In this document: positions 39,275 to 45,101 of the stretch, piece by piece | Numbering within the stretch: position 1 is the first letter of the stretch | Layout of the letters: every line of letters starts with the position of its first letter | Origin: a virus | DNA length: 45,101 bases | IMG/VR virus record: IMGVR_UViG_3300042908_000860 | Span: 1 to 45,101 of that record | Direction: 5' to 3' (one strand) | Notes under the pieces: model-generated | Databases searched by the model: none | Told to the model about the DNA's origin: nothing | The model's input: the letters and a program-made list of their open reading frames with translations, nothing else | Program-made: the position numbers and the translations under genes

Positions 39275-40327
39275 ATGGAACAGTTCAAGGCTGAAGAAGA
39301 AGACTGGCAGCGAGTTGAGGCGGACGCAATCACCCACCCCATCCCCAGCACGATATGCGAACTCCGCGACCGCGTGGCGGCGCTGGAGGCGGCTCCCGAT
39401 CGCGTCTTTGTGCGGAATCAGACTGGCGAGTACCTGAGAGCGGGCACGCCTGTCTATGCAGATCCTCGCAACCGGCCTGTCAGCTACTCGGTAGGCGAGG
39501 CGCGACCGATGCTGGAATGCGGCAAGGATCATGTTGTGCCCGCCCCGGCGGCTGCCCCGGTTGTGGCGGTGCCGTCGGATCAGGAGCTGTGGGAGGTGCA
39601 GTTGAAGGTAAAGAGTCAATCAAGGCCGCACATTGGCTGGCAGGTATGGTCTCCAGAATCCGAACCTCTGATCGCCGCCCACCGCGCCCTATACGACCAC
39701 GGCTACCAGCAGGGCCTAGCGGCCGGCCGCGCCGAGCAGCCGGCGACGACGGAGCTACCCACCGACTACGACTACGACGCGCCCCAGACCCTGCACACCG
39801 TTGCCCTGGGCATGGTGGATACCCTGCGTCGCAGGATCGGAGTAACTGATCATATCTGCGACACCATCGAGCGGGCGATCCGTGAGCCCGCCCCTTGCCC
39901 GCACGTCCGATCATCTGGCGACAGCAACTGGTGCGCGCTGGCGGAGCAGCAGGCAGCTACCGAGGAATCCTCGGCAACTCAATCGGATCCCGCTATGACC
40001 GCGCTGGAGCTGCCAAGGGACTGGTATCCCGACTTTGCCGACTGGCTTAAGCGGCAAATGCCAGAAGGCACGGTAATAGGTGATCCGTTGTGGTGGGCTT
40101 CGTGCATTGCGGCTTGGCTCATAGCAAAGGCCACCCTAGGGCCCAAGTCCAGCCCGTCCCCGGCGGGGGATGCGGGGCTGGTGGAGGAGGTGGTGCGTGC
40201 TATGCGTGCCGCGCCACTGGGCTACCAACCCGAAGCCCGCGCCGCAATCCTCAGAGCGGCCGGTTGGCTGCATAGAGAGGGCCACCTCAGCGCTGCCGCT
40301 TTGCTTGAGCGGGAAGCCAACCGATGA
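39275..40327 (+). CDS. Large early protein of unknown function
   Basis: A 350-residue protein whose start ATG 39275 is set by the P3 leader. An acidic coiled N-terminus (Met-Glu-Gln-Phe-Lys-Ala-Glu-Glu-Glu-Asp, Leu-Arg-Asp-Arg-Val-Ala-Ala-Leu-Glu) is followed by a domain with Gly-Trp-Gln-Val-Trp-Ser-Pro-Glu, an Ala-Gly-Arg linker, and a C-terminal region with Trp-Trp-Ala-Ser-Cys-Ile-Ala-Ala-Trp-Leu and a Leu-Glu-Arg-Glu-Ala helix. It may combine several small domains typical of phage regulatory proteins. No family recognised; stop overlaps the sulfotransferase-like gene by ATGA. Confidence 0.6.
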   Translation: MEQFKAEEEDWQRVEADAITHPIPSTICELRDRVAALEAAPDRVFVRNQTGEYLRAGTPVYADPRNRPVSYSVGEARPMLECGKDHVVPAPAAAPVVAVPSDQELWEVQLKVKSQSRPHIGWQVWSPESEPLIAAHRALYDHGYQQGLAAGRAEQPATTELPTDYDYDAPQTLHTVALGMVDTLRRRIGVTDHICDTIERAIREPAPCPHVRSSGDSNWCALAEQQAATEESSATQSDPAMTALELPRDWYPDFADWLKRQMPEGTVIGDPLWWASCIAAWLIAKATLGPKSSPSPAGDAGLVEEVVRAMRAAPLGYQPEARAAILRAAGWLHREGHLSAAALLEREANR

Positions 40328-40908
40328 TCATTCACCCGTCTTTCATCTACGTCCACTTCCCCAAGACCGGCGGGATGAAGATGCTTGAACTACTCCTTAC
40401 CATCCCCGGCGCCGAAAGGGTTGCCAGCCATCACCACGACAGCATCGAAGCCCGCATCGAGCGCGACCCCAGCTTTCGGGTTGGCGATCGGACGGTGGTC
40501 GTCGGGTTCCGCCGGCTGCCCAGCTGGCTGCACAGCCGCTACAGCTTCGAGCGGCAACGGTCGCCGCACCTGCCCCACGATCCACAGAGGCTTGCCGAGG
40601 GCTGGTTCCTGGAGGAGAACGGACAAGAAGGGTTCGCGGACTTCTACGCCATGAACTGGGCCAGCGAATGGCTGGTGAACAATCACCGGGTTCTATTCGT
40701 AAGGCAGGAACATTTCGCGGCCGACTTCATGGCCGCCTTTGGGGAGCACCTGCCGGAGGGTTGGCAGGGTGATCTATCCACCCGCACCAACCGGAGCGAG
40801 CATGACGACGAGGCAGCGGCTGTGATTCGGGAGAACGTGGATCAGATCTACGAATCCTGTAAATACTGGACCAGCCTTGAAGAAAACCTTTATCGGAGTC
40901 CACGATGA
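40324..40908 (+). CDS. Sulfotransferase-like enzyme
   Basis: A 194-residue protein. Residues 9-20 (Tyr-Val-His-Phe-Pro-Lys-Thr-Gly-Gly) are the 5'-phosphosulfate-binding motif of PAPS-dependent sulfotransferases, and about 57-72 (Val-Val-Val-Gly-Phe-Arg-Arg ... Trp-Leu-His-Ser-Arg-Tyr) matches the 3'-phosphate-binding Arg/Ser segment. Shorter than cellular sulfotransferases (typically 250-300), perhaps a minimal version. The acceptor is unknown; phage or host glycans, lipids or exopolysaccharide are possible. In an early operon with the upstream P3 gene. Confidence 0.7.
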   Translation: MIIHPSFIYVHFPKTGGMKMLELLLTIPGAERVASHHHDSIEARIERDPSFRVGDRTVVVGFRRLPSWLHSRYSFERQRSPHLPHDPQRLAEGWFLEENGQEGFADFYAMNWASEWLVNNHRVLFVRQEHFAADFMAAFGEHLPEGWQGDLSTRTNRSEHDDEAAAVIRENVDQIYESCKYWTSLEENLYRSPR

Positions 40909-41114
40909 CCACCATTGTCAACGGAGAACGCCGCTACGGCGTGTGGGCCGGTTGCCAGAAGGGGTTTCCCGAGATTCCCGAAAGGTGCATCGAGGAGATC
41001 TGGCCTCACGGCAGAGGTGGATGGACCCCTTACCAGTGCAGCCGCAAGCGCGGCCACGGCCCAGATGGGCTCTACTGCAAGCAACACGCCAAACAACACG
41101 AGGCCACGAAATGA
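40905..41114 (+). CDS. Small cysteine/histidine protein
   Basis: A 69-residue protein, ATG 40905 preceded by GGAG and coupled by ATGA. Cys residues at about 17, 28, 45 and 58 together with His at 34, 51 and 61 suggest a small zinc-binding fold. Basic overall; ends in a Gln-His-Glu-Ala helix. Nothing more specific can be recognised. Confidence 0.6.
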   Translation: MTTIVNGERRYGVWAGCQKGFPEIPERCIEEIWPHGRGGWTPYQCSRKRGHGPDGLYCKQHAKQHEATK

Positions 41115-41419
41115 CCACCCCGCCGCTTTCCGCCGCCGCTCAGGCGGTGCTGGATGCCGCTGAACAGGTTCCAGTGCCCCATGGGCAGGCTTTCCCGCTG
41201 ATTCGCCTAGAGATCGCCGCCGCCATCTGCGCCCTGGTGGAGCAGGTGGCACCAGAAACGCTGCCAGCGGGTCTTTGCGATCCAGAGCTACAGAGCTTTG
41301 TCGAGGTAATCAACCGCACGTTTCGGACCAAACTGCAGTCCATCGCCGCCGAGCTGGACGGCGGGGCGGGCCAGCACACCACCCAACCCACGGAGACAGC
41401 TAGTGATTCTGAGCGTTAG
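41111..41419 (+). CDS. 102-residue protein of unknown function
   Basis: Start ATG 41111 overlaps the previous TGA (ATGA); the frame extends upstream only inside that gene. An Ala-rich helix, a hydrophobic Ile-Ala-Ala-Ala-Ile-Cys-Ala-Leu helix and a C-terminal Ile-Asn-Arg-Thr-Phe-Arg-Thr-Lys-Leu helix, then a Thr/Gln-rich end. Probably all-helical. Unrecognised. Confidence 0.55.
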   Translation: MTTPPLSAAAQAVLDAAEQVPVPHGQAFPLIRLEIAAAICALVEQVAPETLPAGLCDPELQSFVEVINRTFRTKLQSIAAELDGGAGQHTTQPTETASDSER

Positions 41420-41585
41420 GCACATCGGCAAATATGCCGAGGTCTTGATTTCTTCCGGTTCAGGAACAATCGTAACTTCACTGCTCGACAAGGCCGAACA
41501 GAAACAGTTGGCCGATGCCTTCCGAGGTGTCGCCGACGAACTAGACACCACCCACCCCACGGAGACCCCCGATGAGCACGCCTGA
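41403..41585 (+). CDS. 60-residue protein, unknown
   Basis: GTG 41403 with GGAG upstream, overlapping the previous gene. Compact beta-helix pattern: Val-Arg-His-Ile-Gly-Lys-Tyr-Ala-Glu-Val-Leu-Ile, Thr-Ile-Val-Thr-Ser-Leu-Leu, then Lys-Gln-Leu-Ala-Asp-Ala-Phe. Overlaps the next gene by 14 bases. Unknown. Confidence 0.55.
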   Translation: MILSVRHIGKYAEVLISSGSGTIVTSLLDKAEQKQLADAFRGVADELDTTHPTETPDEHA

Positions 41586-42408
41586 CCCCACCCCCACGCC
41601 GCTGCCGGCCGCGCCCGACTGGAGGGCGTTGCTTGAGGAAATGACCCAATCCCTGTCCCTTCTCGACAAACCGCCGCATGATCTCCTGGCCAGAGCACAG
41701 GCGTTTCTGGCCGCCACCACGGACCGCACCCGCTTGGTGATCTCACTGGCCACCCCGCCGGCCCCATCCCCGGAGCCCCGTGGCTGCCCGACGCCTGGGG
41801 CCTGTAGCTGCCCCACAGCGCCAATTGTGCCGCCGGAGCTGATTCGGGCGCTGGAGCTGGCGGAGGAAGCACTGGCGGACATCGGCGACGCAGAGCGCGA
41901 GCCGGGTGATGACATCGCGTGGGCCGAGCGTCGCGCCGCCCAAGACCTGCCCCGCGTCCGCCATGCGCTGCAGACCTGGCGCGATCACGCCACTCCGCCG
42001 GCCGCCACCCGCGAGGCGGGGCCGCTGCCGCAGGCGGGGGCGGAGATCAGTGATAAGGAGATCGATCAACTGGAAGCGTCTATGTGGGAGCCGACTGGCG
42101 TACACGAGCAGGGGCAATTAGAGCAGATCTTCAACTATCGAGCCTTCGCCCGCGCCGTGCTTGCCCGCTGGGGCGGCGCAGTGGTGCAGCCGGTGCCGGT
42201 GAGTGAGCGGCCATGGAAGCGGCCTGGCTGGTGCGATGCGGAGGGCCGGTGCTGGTGTTTTGCAGTGGGAAGAAACTGGCGCTCCGGTTACTCTGCCGAT
42301 CGCGCGTGGATGCTTCGACAGCCTGAACCGGGCGTGTACGACACCCACTCGCTGCCCCACTGGGCGATGCCGGTGCCCGCCGCCGCCGCGGGGGAGGTGC
42401 AGCCATGA
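41572..42408 (+). CDS. 278-residue protein, C-terminus DUF551-like
   Basis: ATG 41572 with GGAG upstream. Pro/Leu-rich N-terminus with a Cys-Pro-Thr-Pro-Gly-Ala-Cys-Ser-Cys cluster (about 72-80), a central helical region, and a C-terminal Pro-Gly-Trp-Cys ... Trp-Cys-Phe and final Leu-Pro-His-Trp-Ala-Met-Pro-Val-Pro. The last element matches how DUF551-type phage proteins end (THWxPLPxPP). Family call weak. Tightly coupled to the downstream gene. Confidence 0.5.
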   Translation: MSTPDPTPTPLPAAPDWRALLEEMTQSLSLLDKPPHDLLARAQAFLAATTDRTRLVISLATPPAPSPEPRGCPTPGACSCPTAPIVPPELIRALELAEEALADIGDAEREPGDDIAWAERRAAQDLPRVRHALQTWRDHATPPAATREAGPLPQAGAEISDKEIDQLEASMWEPTGVHEQGQLEQIFNYRAFARAVLARWGGAVVQPVPVSERPWKRPGWCDAEGRCWCFAVGRNWRSGYSADRAWMLRQPEPGVYDTHSLPHWAMPVPAAAAGEVQP

Positions 42409-42581
42409 CCCCCAAGGAAATCGCCGCCGCCATGGTCGCCGCCTACATGGACCGCTGCGACCGCATCGGCCCGCTTGAGGACCCGGAGCCTGAGTGCCTC
42501 GCCGCTGCCCTGCGTGCCCTGCCGCGCCTGCCCATCCTGGACCTGGCGGCCGTGATTGATGCGCTGGAGGCGATGGGATGA
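42405..42581 (+). CDS. 58-residue helical protein
   Basis: ATG 42405 preceded by GGAGG; overlaps both neighbours by ATGA. Helical, with Ala-Ala-Ala-Met-Val-Ala-Ala-Tyr-Met-Asp, Cys-Leu-Ala-Ala-Ala-Leu-Arg-Ala-Leu and Val-Ile-Asp-Ala-Leu-Glu. Unknown function; probably real because of its coupling and strong ribosome-binding site. Confidence 0.6.
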   Translation: MTPKEIAAAMVAAYMDRCDRIGPLEDPEPECLAAALRALPRLPILDLAAVIDALEAMG

Positions 42582-42808
42582 TCCCCGCCCCCGTCTCCTG
42601 GTTCGCCATGGGTCTTGTGTTTGGGATGCTGCTATGCGGCTATCCCTGGCATCCCCGGTTCAGCCGCTACCAGCCCCGCCGCCGCCGATCCGTGCCGCCT
42701 TCCCCGCCGCGTGATCCACAGCCCCGCCCAAGCGGCACTGGCCCCGTGCTGCCCGTCCTTCCCGCCCCTCCTCGACTGCGCCCCAGGCGCCGCCAGACAT
42801 GGCGTTGA
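42578..42808 (+). CDS. Small membrane protein with basic Pro-rich tail
   Basis: A 76-residue protein, ATG 42578 with GGAGG upstream. One hydrophobic segment (about residues 8-21: Phe-Ala-Met-Gly-Leu-Val-Phe-Gly-Met-Leu-Leu) followed by an Arg/Pro-rich cytoplasmic tail. The tail may be translated GC-rich filler. Unknown. Confidence 0.45.
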   Translation: MIPAPVSWFAMGLVFGMLLCGYPWHPRFSRYQPRRRRSVPPSPPRDPQPRPSGTGPVLPVLPAPPRLRPRRRQTWR

Positions 42809-43038
42809 CGCCTGCCGAACGCACCCGCCTGTATCGGCTCCGCAAGGCGGGGGAGCTCCCACCAGCCCCCGGCCGGTGGTGCGCGACGCCCGGTTGCCCG
42901 AACCGCAGCCATGGCAACCACGGGCCCCTGTGCTCGCGGTGCTGGCTGAAGTTCACACCTGAGGGCAGAGAACAGCGGGCCGAGTGGGCCCGGCAGCAAC
43001 GCCGCCGGCAACGTGATCGCGATGGCCCCGGCCGATAG
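42799..43038 (+). CDS. Small zinc-ribbon-like protein
   Basis: A 79-residue protein overlapping the previous gene by 10 bases. Basic N-terminal helix (Thr-Arg-Leu-Tyr-Arg-Leu-Arg-Lys), then Trp-Cys-Ala-Thr-Pro-Gly-Cys and Leu-Cys-Ser-Arg-Cys with His residues between (CxxxxC-x14-CxxC), a zinc-finger arrangement, and a highly basic C-terminus. A DNA-binding or nuclease-accessory role is plausible. Confidence 0.6.
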   Translation: MALTPAERTRLYRLRKAGELPPAPGRWCATPGCPNRSHGNHGPLCSRCWLKFTPEGREQRAEWARQQRRRQRDRDGPGR

Positions 43039-43160
43039 ACTCCCAGCGGGTGTCCGGTCAGCCCCTAACCGCAAGGCGGGGCGTCGCCGCTGGCTGTTGG
43101 GGTCATCGGAGGGAACCGAAGCCGGGCACCCCCCTACGACCCACAACCGGCCATCTGTTC

Positions 43161-43205
43161 ACAACGGATGGCCTACCATCAACATGCGGGGAGGTCCCGC
43201 ATTCC
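43161..43205 (+). promoter_or_regulatory. Divergent promoter module, copy P4
   Basis: ACAACGGATGGCCTACCAT (43161-43179) aligns without gaps to element B of the other copies at 12 of 19 positions. It is followed by a hairpin GCGGG-GAGGT-CCCGC (43186-43200) and the C-rich leader to TTG 43220. No clear A element at 31-33 bp upstream, so this copy is weaker. Confidence 0.5.
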
Positions 43206-43219
43206 ATCCCAACGAAACA

Positions 43220-43495
43220 TTGTCACAACCACATCTACGCCCGCGGTTTTCCTGCGTCGGGCGAATCCATAGCCTCACGATCGATAACGGCTTCGCTACC
43301 TGGAAGCTCCAGGAACCACGCAATGGTGAGCCGTTTGATTTCAGGTTGAAGACCACCAGTCCCGACGTTCTGGAGCAGCTGGCCACCATTGCGGATGGTG
43401 CGCTGGTTGGTGTGATCGCGTCGTTGGATCGAGCATCGGCGCCAGGTGAGCCGTACACGGTGACGCGGTTGGAGGTGCTGAGCCGTGACCGCTGA
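43220..43495 (+). CDS. Small beta-rich protein, OB-fold-like
   Basis: A 91-residue protein read from TTG 43220, chosen because leaders of the other modules end at the same distance from the hairpin and no ATG fits (an upstream ATG at 43183 lies in the promoter). Strands Cys-Val-Gly-Arg-Ile-His-Ser-Leu-Thr-Ile, Phe-Ala-Thr-Trp-Lys-Leu, Phe-Asp-Phe-Arg-Leu, Leu-Val-Gly-Val-Ile-Ala-Ser-Leu and Tyr-Thr-Val-Thr-Arg-Leu-Glu-Val-Leu are in the order of a five-strand OB barrel. Single-strand DNA binding is a possibility. Overlaps the next gene. Confidence 0.5.
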   Translation: MSQPHLRPRFSCVGRIHSLTIDNGFATWKLQEPRNGEPFDFRLKTTSPDVLEQLATIADGALVGVIASLDRASAPGEPYTVTRLEVLSRDR

Positions 43496-43757
43496 CATCC
43501 CCAACCGCGATGAGCAACACGGCGGCATGGAAGCCGTCGGTGCGCTCAGTCAGAACCTGAAGGGTTGTCTTCGACGGAGTAACGGCTGGAGCCGGTTGGA
43601 TTCAGGCGAACGCGAAGCGCTCGACATGATCTGCCACAAGCTCGCACGGGTGCTCTCCGGCGATAACCCCCACGATCCGGAACACTGGCGCGACATCGCC
43701 GGTTATGCCGTTGCCGCCCGCCGGGCGGATCCACCTGCTGGCCCTACGGCCACCTAA
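43485..43757 (+). CDS. DUF6378-like small phage protein
   Basis: A 90-residue protein from GTG 43485, overlapping the previous stop. Its core (Glu-Arg-Glu-Ala-Leu-Asp-Met-Ile-Cys-His-Lys-Leu-Ala-Arg-Val-Leu-Ser-Gly-Asp ... His-Trp-Arg-Asp-Ile-Ala-Gly-Tyr) matches the pattern of a common small phage protein family (DUF6378-like, from memory). Function unknown; located in the operon leading to the haloperoxidase. Confidence 0.55.
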   Translation: MTADIPNRDEQHGGMEAVGALSQNLKGCLRRSNGWSRLDSGEREALDMICHKLARVLSGDNPHDPEHWRDIAGYAVAARRADPPAGPTAT

Positions 43758-43782
43758 CCACCCAACAACCCAACAGCAGATC

Positions 43783-45101
43783 ATGCCCAATCAACAGTTC
43801 TCGAAGGGCTTCTATGCCGAGGATATGGCCGCCGCGCTGGAGGCCCCGGCCGAGAATCGCGCCGCTGCCTTCGCCGCCGTTCGCCTCAAGTCACAGGGCG
43901 GCATGCTGCCCGTCAACCCCCGCGCGGGCACGTTGCCGGCGTTGGAGCTGGTGGAGGAGCTGCCCCCATTTCCTGCGGATGACAGCGCCACCACCGCGGC
44001 CGAGCTGATCCAGATAGCGATGGCCACCGCCTGGTTGGCGGATGTGCCCCTGCGGGATCTGCGCACCACCATCCAGGCCGCCGGTAACCCCCTCGAAGGG
44101 CTGGAGGTGGTGCTGGGCGCACCGGTGCGGCCCGCGGCTGCGTTCCGCCTGGTGGACCAGGAGAAGAACAAGACGCCGATGATCTCGCAACTGCTGCTGC
44201 GGCCATTCGAGGCGGGCAGTCTGGCGATCGATCTCCGCCACCGCCTCGACCTGGGGCACTACGGATACCGCCCGGAGACGCTCACGGCGCTGCTGAACGG
44301 CAAGCCGATCGAGTCGCAGGTGACCAGCTCGCGAACCCACTACATCCACACGCTGAGGGCGCTGGCGTCGAGCATGCGGGCCGATCCGCCGTACCTCTAC
44401 GGCCTGCTTGCCGCCTGCATGCTGGACACCCTGGGGGCGAAGCGCAGCAGCCTGTTCCCGGCGCTGCCGAAGGAGGCTGGTTTCGTGTTCTACGGCGGCC
44501 AGCTGGATGCGCAATGCCTGCTGGTGCAGGCGGTGCGCCAGGCGATGAGCATGACGTGCTGGATGCAGAAGTGGGAGCAGGGCCAGGAGCAGCGGGCCCG
44601 GCCCGAGGAGCTCATGGCAAACCCAGAGCGGCTTCATCCGCTATGGGCCGAGCGTGGCGCGCCGCTGCTGGCCCGCCATGGCATGGGCCCCCATCTGCCG
44701 CTGCTGTCCGCGAAGGGTTCACCGATTCATCCCAGCTACGTCTCCGGCCACGCCGTGATCGGCGGCGCCGTGGCGACGGTTTTGAACGCCGTCTACCGGG
44801 ACGCTCCCTGGCCGGTGGCGATGGTGCAGGCGGACCCGTTGGGCCTGGAGCTGGTGTCTGCGAATGCGACAGCCCCCACCATCCACCAGGAGACACGGAA
44901 GCTGGGCGAGAACTACGGCATCGGGAGGGTGGTCGGTGGCCTCCACTACCTGTCAGATGTGCGCCAGGGTCTGCTGTTGGGGCAGCGGGTGGCGGAGCAG
45001 GTACTGAGGGGCGCCAAGGTGAATGCCAAGGTGCAGGAGATCGAGGAGTGGGGATCGACCACCTTTGAGGGCTACTTCGGTACTACGGTTTCAATCCCCT
45101 G
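43783..45101 (+). CDS. Vanadium-dependent haloperoxidase-like protein (3' end continues at 1-164)
   Basis: A 439-residue protein when joined through the circular junction. It carries the haloperoxidase/PAP2-type active site: Lys263-Trp ... Arg271/Arg273-Pro-Glu (vanadate oxygens), Pro-Ser-Tyr-Val-Ser-Gly-His (Ser321, Gly322, His323, acid-base His) and Gly-Arg-Val-Val-Gly-Gly-Leu-His-Tyr (Arg382, His388, the vanadate ligand). The Lys-Trp-to-Arg-Pro spacing is two residues longer than in algal bromoperoxidases, and Val replaces the Pro before Ser-Gly-His. No signal peptide. Uses H2O2 to oxidise halides, or may be a phosphatase-like relative. Last gene after P4, 25 bases after the DUF6378-like gene. 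ATG 43783 has no Shine-Dalgarno sequence. Confidence 0.8.
   Translation, partial: MPNQQFSKGFYAEDMAAALEAPAENRAAAFAAVRLKSQGGMLPVNPRAGTLPALELVEELPPFPADDSATTAAELIQIAMATAWLADVPLRDLRTTIQAAGNPLEGLEVVLGAPVRPAAAFRLVDQEKNKTPMISQLLLRPFEAGSLAIDLRHRLDLGHYGYRPETLTALLNGKPIESQVTSSRTHYIHTLRALASSMRADPPYLYGLLAACMLDTLGAKRSSLFPALPKEAGFVFYGGQLDAQCLLVQAVRQAMSMTCWMQKWEQGQEQRARPEELMANPERLHPLWAERGAPLLARHGMGPHLPLLSAKGSPIHPSYVSGHAVIGGAVATVLNAVYRDAPWPVAMVQADPLGLELVSANATAPTIHQETRKLGENYGIGRVVGGLHYLSDVRQGLLLGQRVAEQVLRGAKVNAKVQEIEEWGSTTFEGYFGTTVSIP
44939..45101. repeat. Right copy of 163-bp terminal direct repeat
   Basis: Matches 1-163 with one synonymous difference (45066 T, 128 C). It lies in the haloperoxidase gene and allows the genome to be closed at 44,938 bp. 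See the left-copy entry. Confidence 0.95.

Noticed and set aside
1-45101. CRISPR array, tRNA, integrase, insertion sequence, diversity-generating retroelement
   Set aside because: No spaced palindromic repeats, cloverleaf, tyrosine or serine recombinase, transposase or reverse transcriptase motif was seen on either strand.

Overview
The window is one complete, GC-rich genome of a tailed (siphovirus-like) dsDNA phage, most likely a cyanophage. The first 163 bases recur as the last 163 with a single synonymous C/T difference, so the unit is a circular or circularly permuted molecule of 44,938 bp opened inside one gene, a vanadium haloperoxidase-like gene. No integrase, excisionase or recognisable lysogeny repressor is visible, and no tRNA was seen. 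Evidence for a cyanobacterial host is indirect: four TGTGGAAAA boxes (TTTTCCACA on the other strand, the DnaA-box form described for Synechococcus), and a haloperoxidase of a type also known from marine Synechococcus.

Late module, minus strand, read from about 26 kb down to 165: lambda Z-like tail protein, ParB-like protein, cytosine-C5 methyltransferase, small and large terminase, gpW-like connector, portal, a fused ClpP-like protease/major capsid protein, DUF2190-type capsid protein, gpFII-like joiner, fibre and glycine-rich tail proteins, tail terminator, major tail protein, the G/GT chaperone pair with a textbook -1 slippery heptamer (GGGAAAC), tape measure, hub/tip proteins, further tail proteins, and a lysis region with a C39-like endolysin and several small membrane proteins. 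Most neighbours overlap by ATGA or TGATG.

Small minus-strand genes at 26.1-28.2 kb include a PD-(D/E)XK resolvase-like nuclease. They end at a non-coding region of about 700 bp (28.16-28.87 kb) that looks like a replication origin: three GTAGCRCA-N3-TGYGCTAC dyads and further half-sites around an AT-rich tract, followed by the four DnaA-like boxes.

Early module, plus strand from 28.9 kb to the end: small genes, a DECH-box helicase, a ribbon-helix-helix regulator, an ERF recombinase, a proline-rich protein, a PD-(D/E)XK exonuclease, a dCTP deaminase-like enzyme, an HTH/NUMOD1-like protein, a sulfotransferase-like enzyme, many small unknowns and the haloperoxidase. The primase-helicase (29.5-32.2 kb) is the one large gene here on the minus strand. 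It shares a divergent intergenic region with the helicase, and that region carries the same TGTGGT-N4-TGTGGT direct repeat that precedes the ribbon-helix-helix gene.

The most unusual structure is a repeated expression module present four to five times on both strands: an upstream GTRACGGAT element, usually containing the stop codon of the preceding gene; 31-33 bp later GTAACGGATGCTCTATACT with a -10-like end; then in most copies a GC-rich leader hairpin, a C-rich unstructured leader and a small gene. Three of these genes end in the same GCC-TGA-CCCC context. They look like exchangeable small-gene cassettes with a phage-specific promoter.
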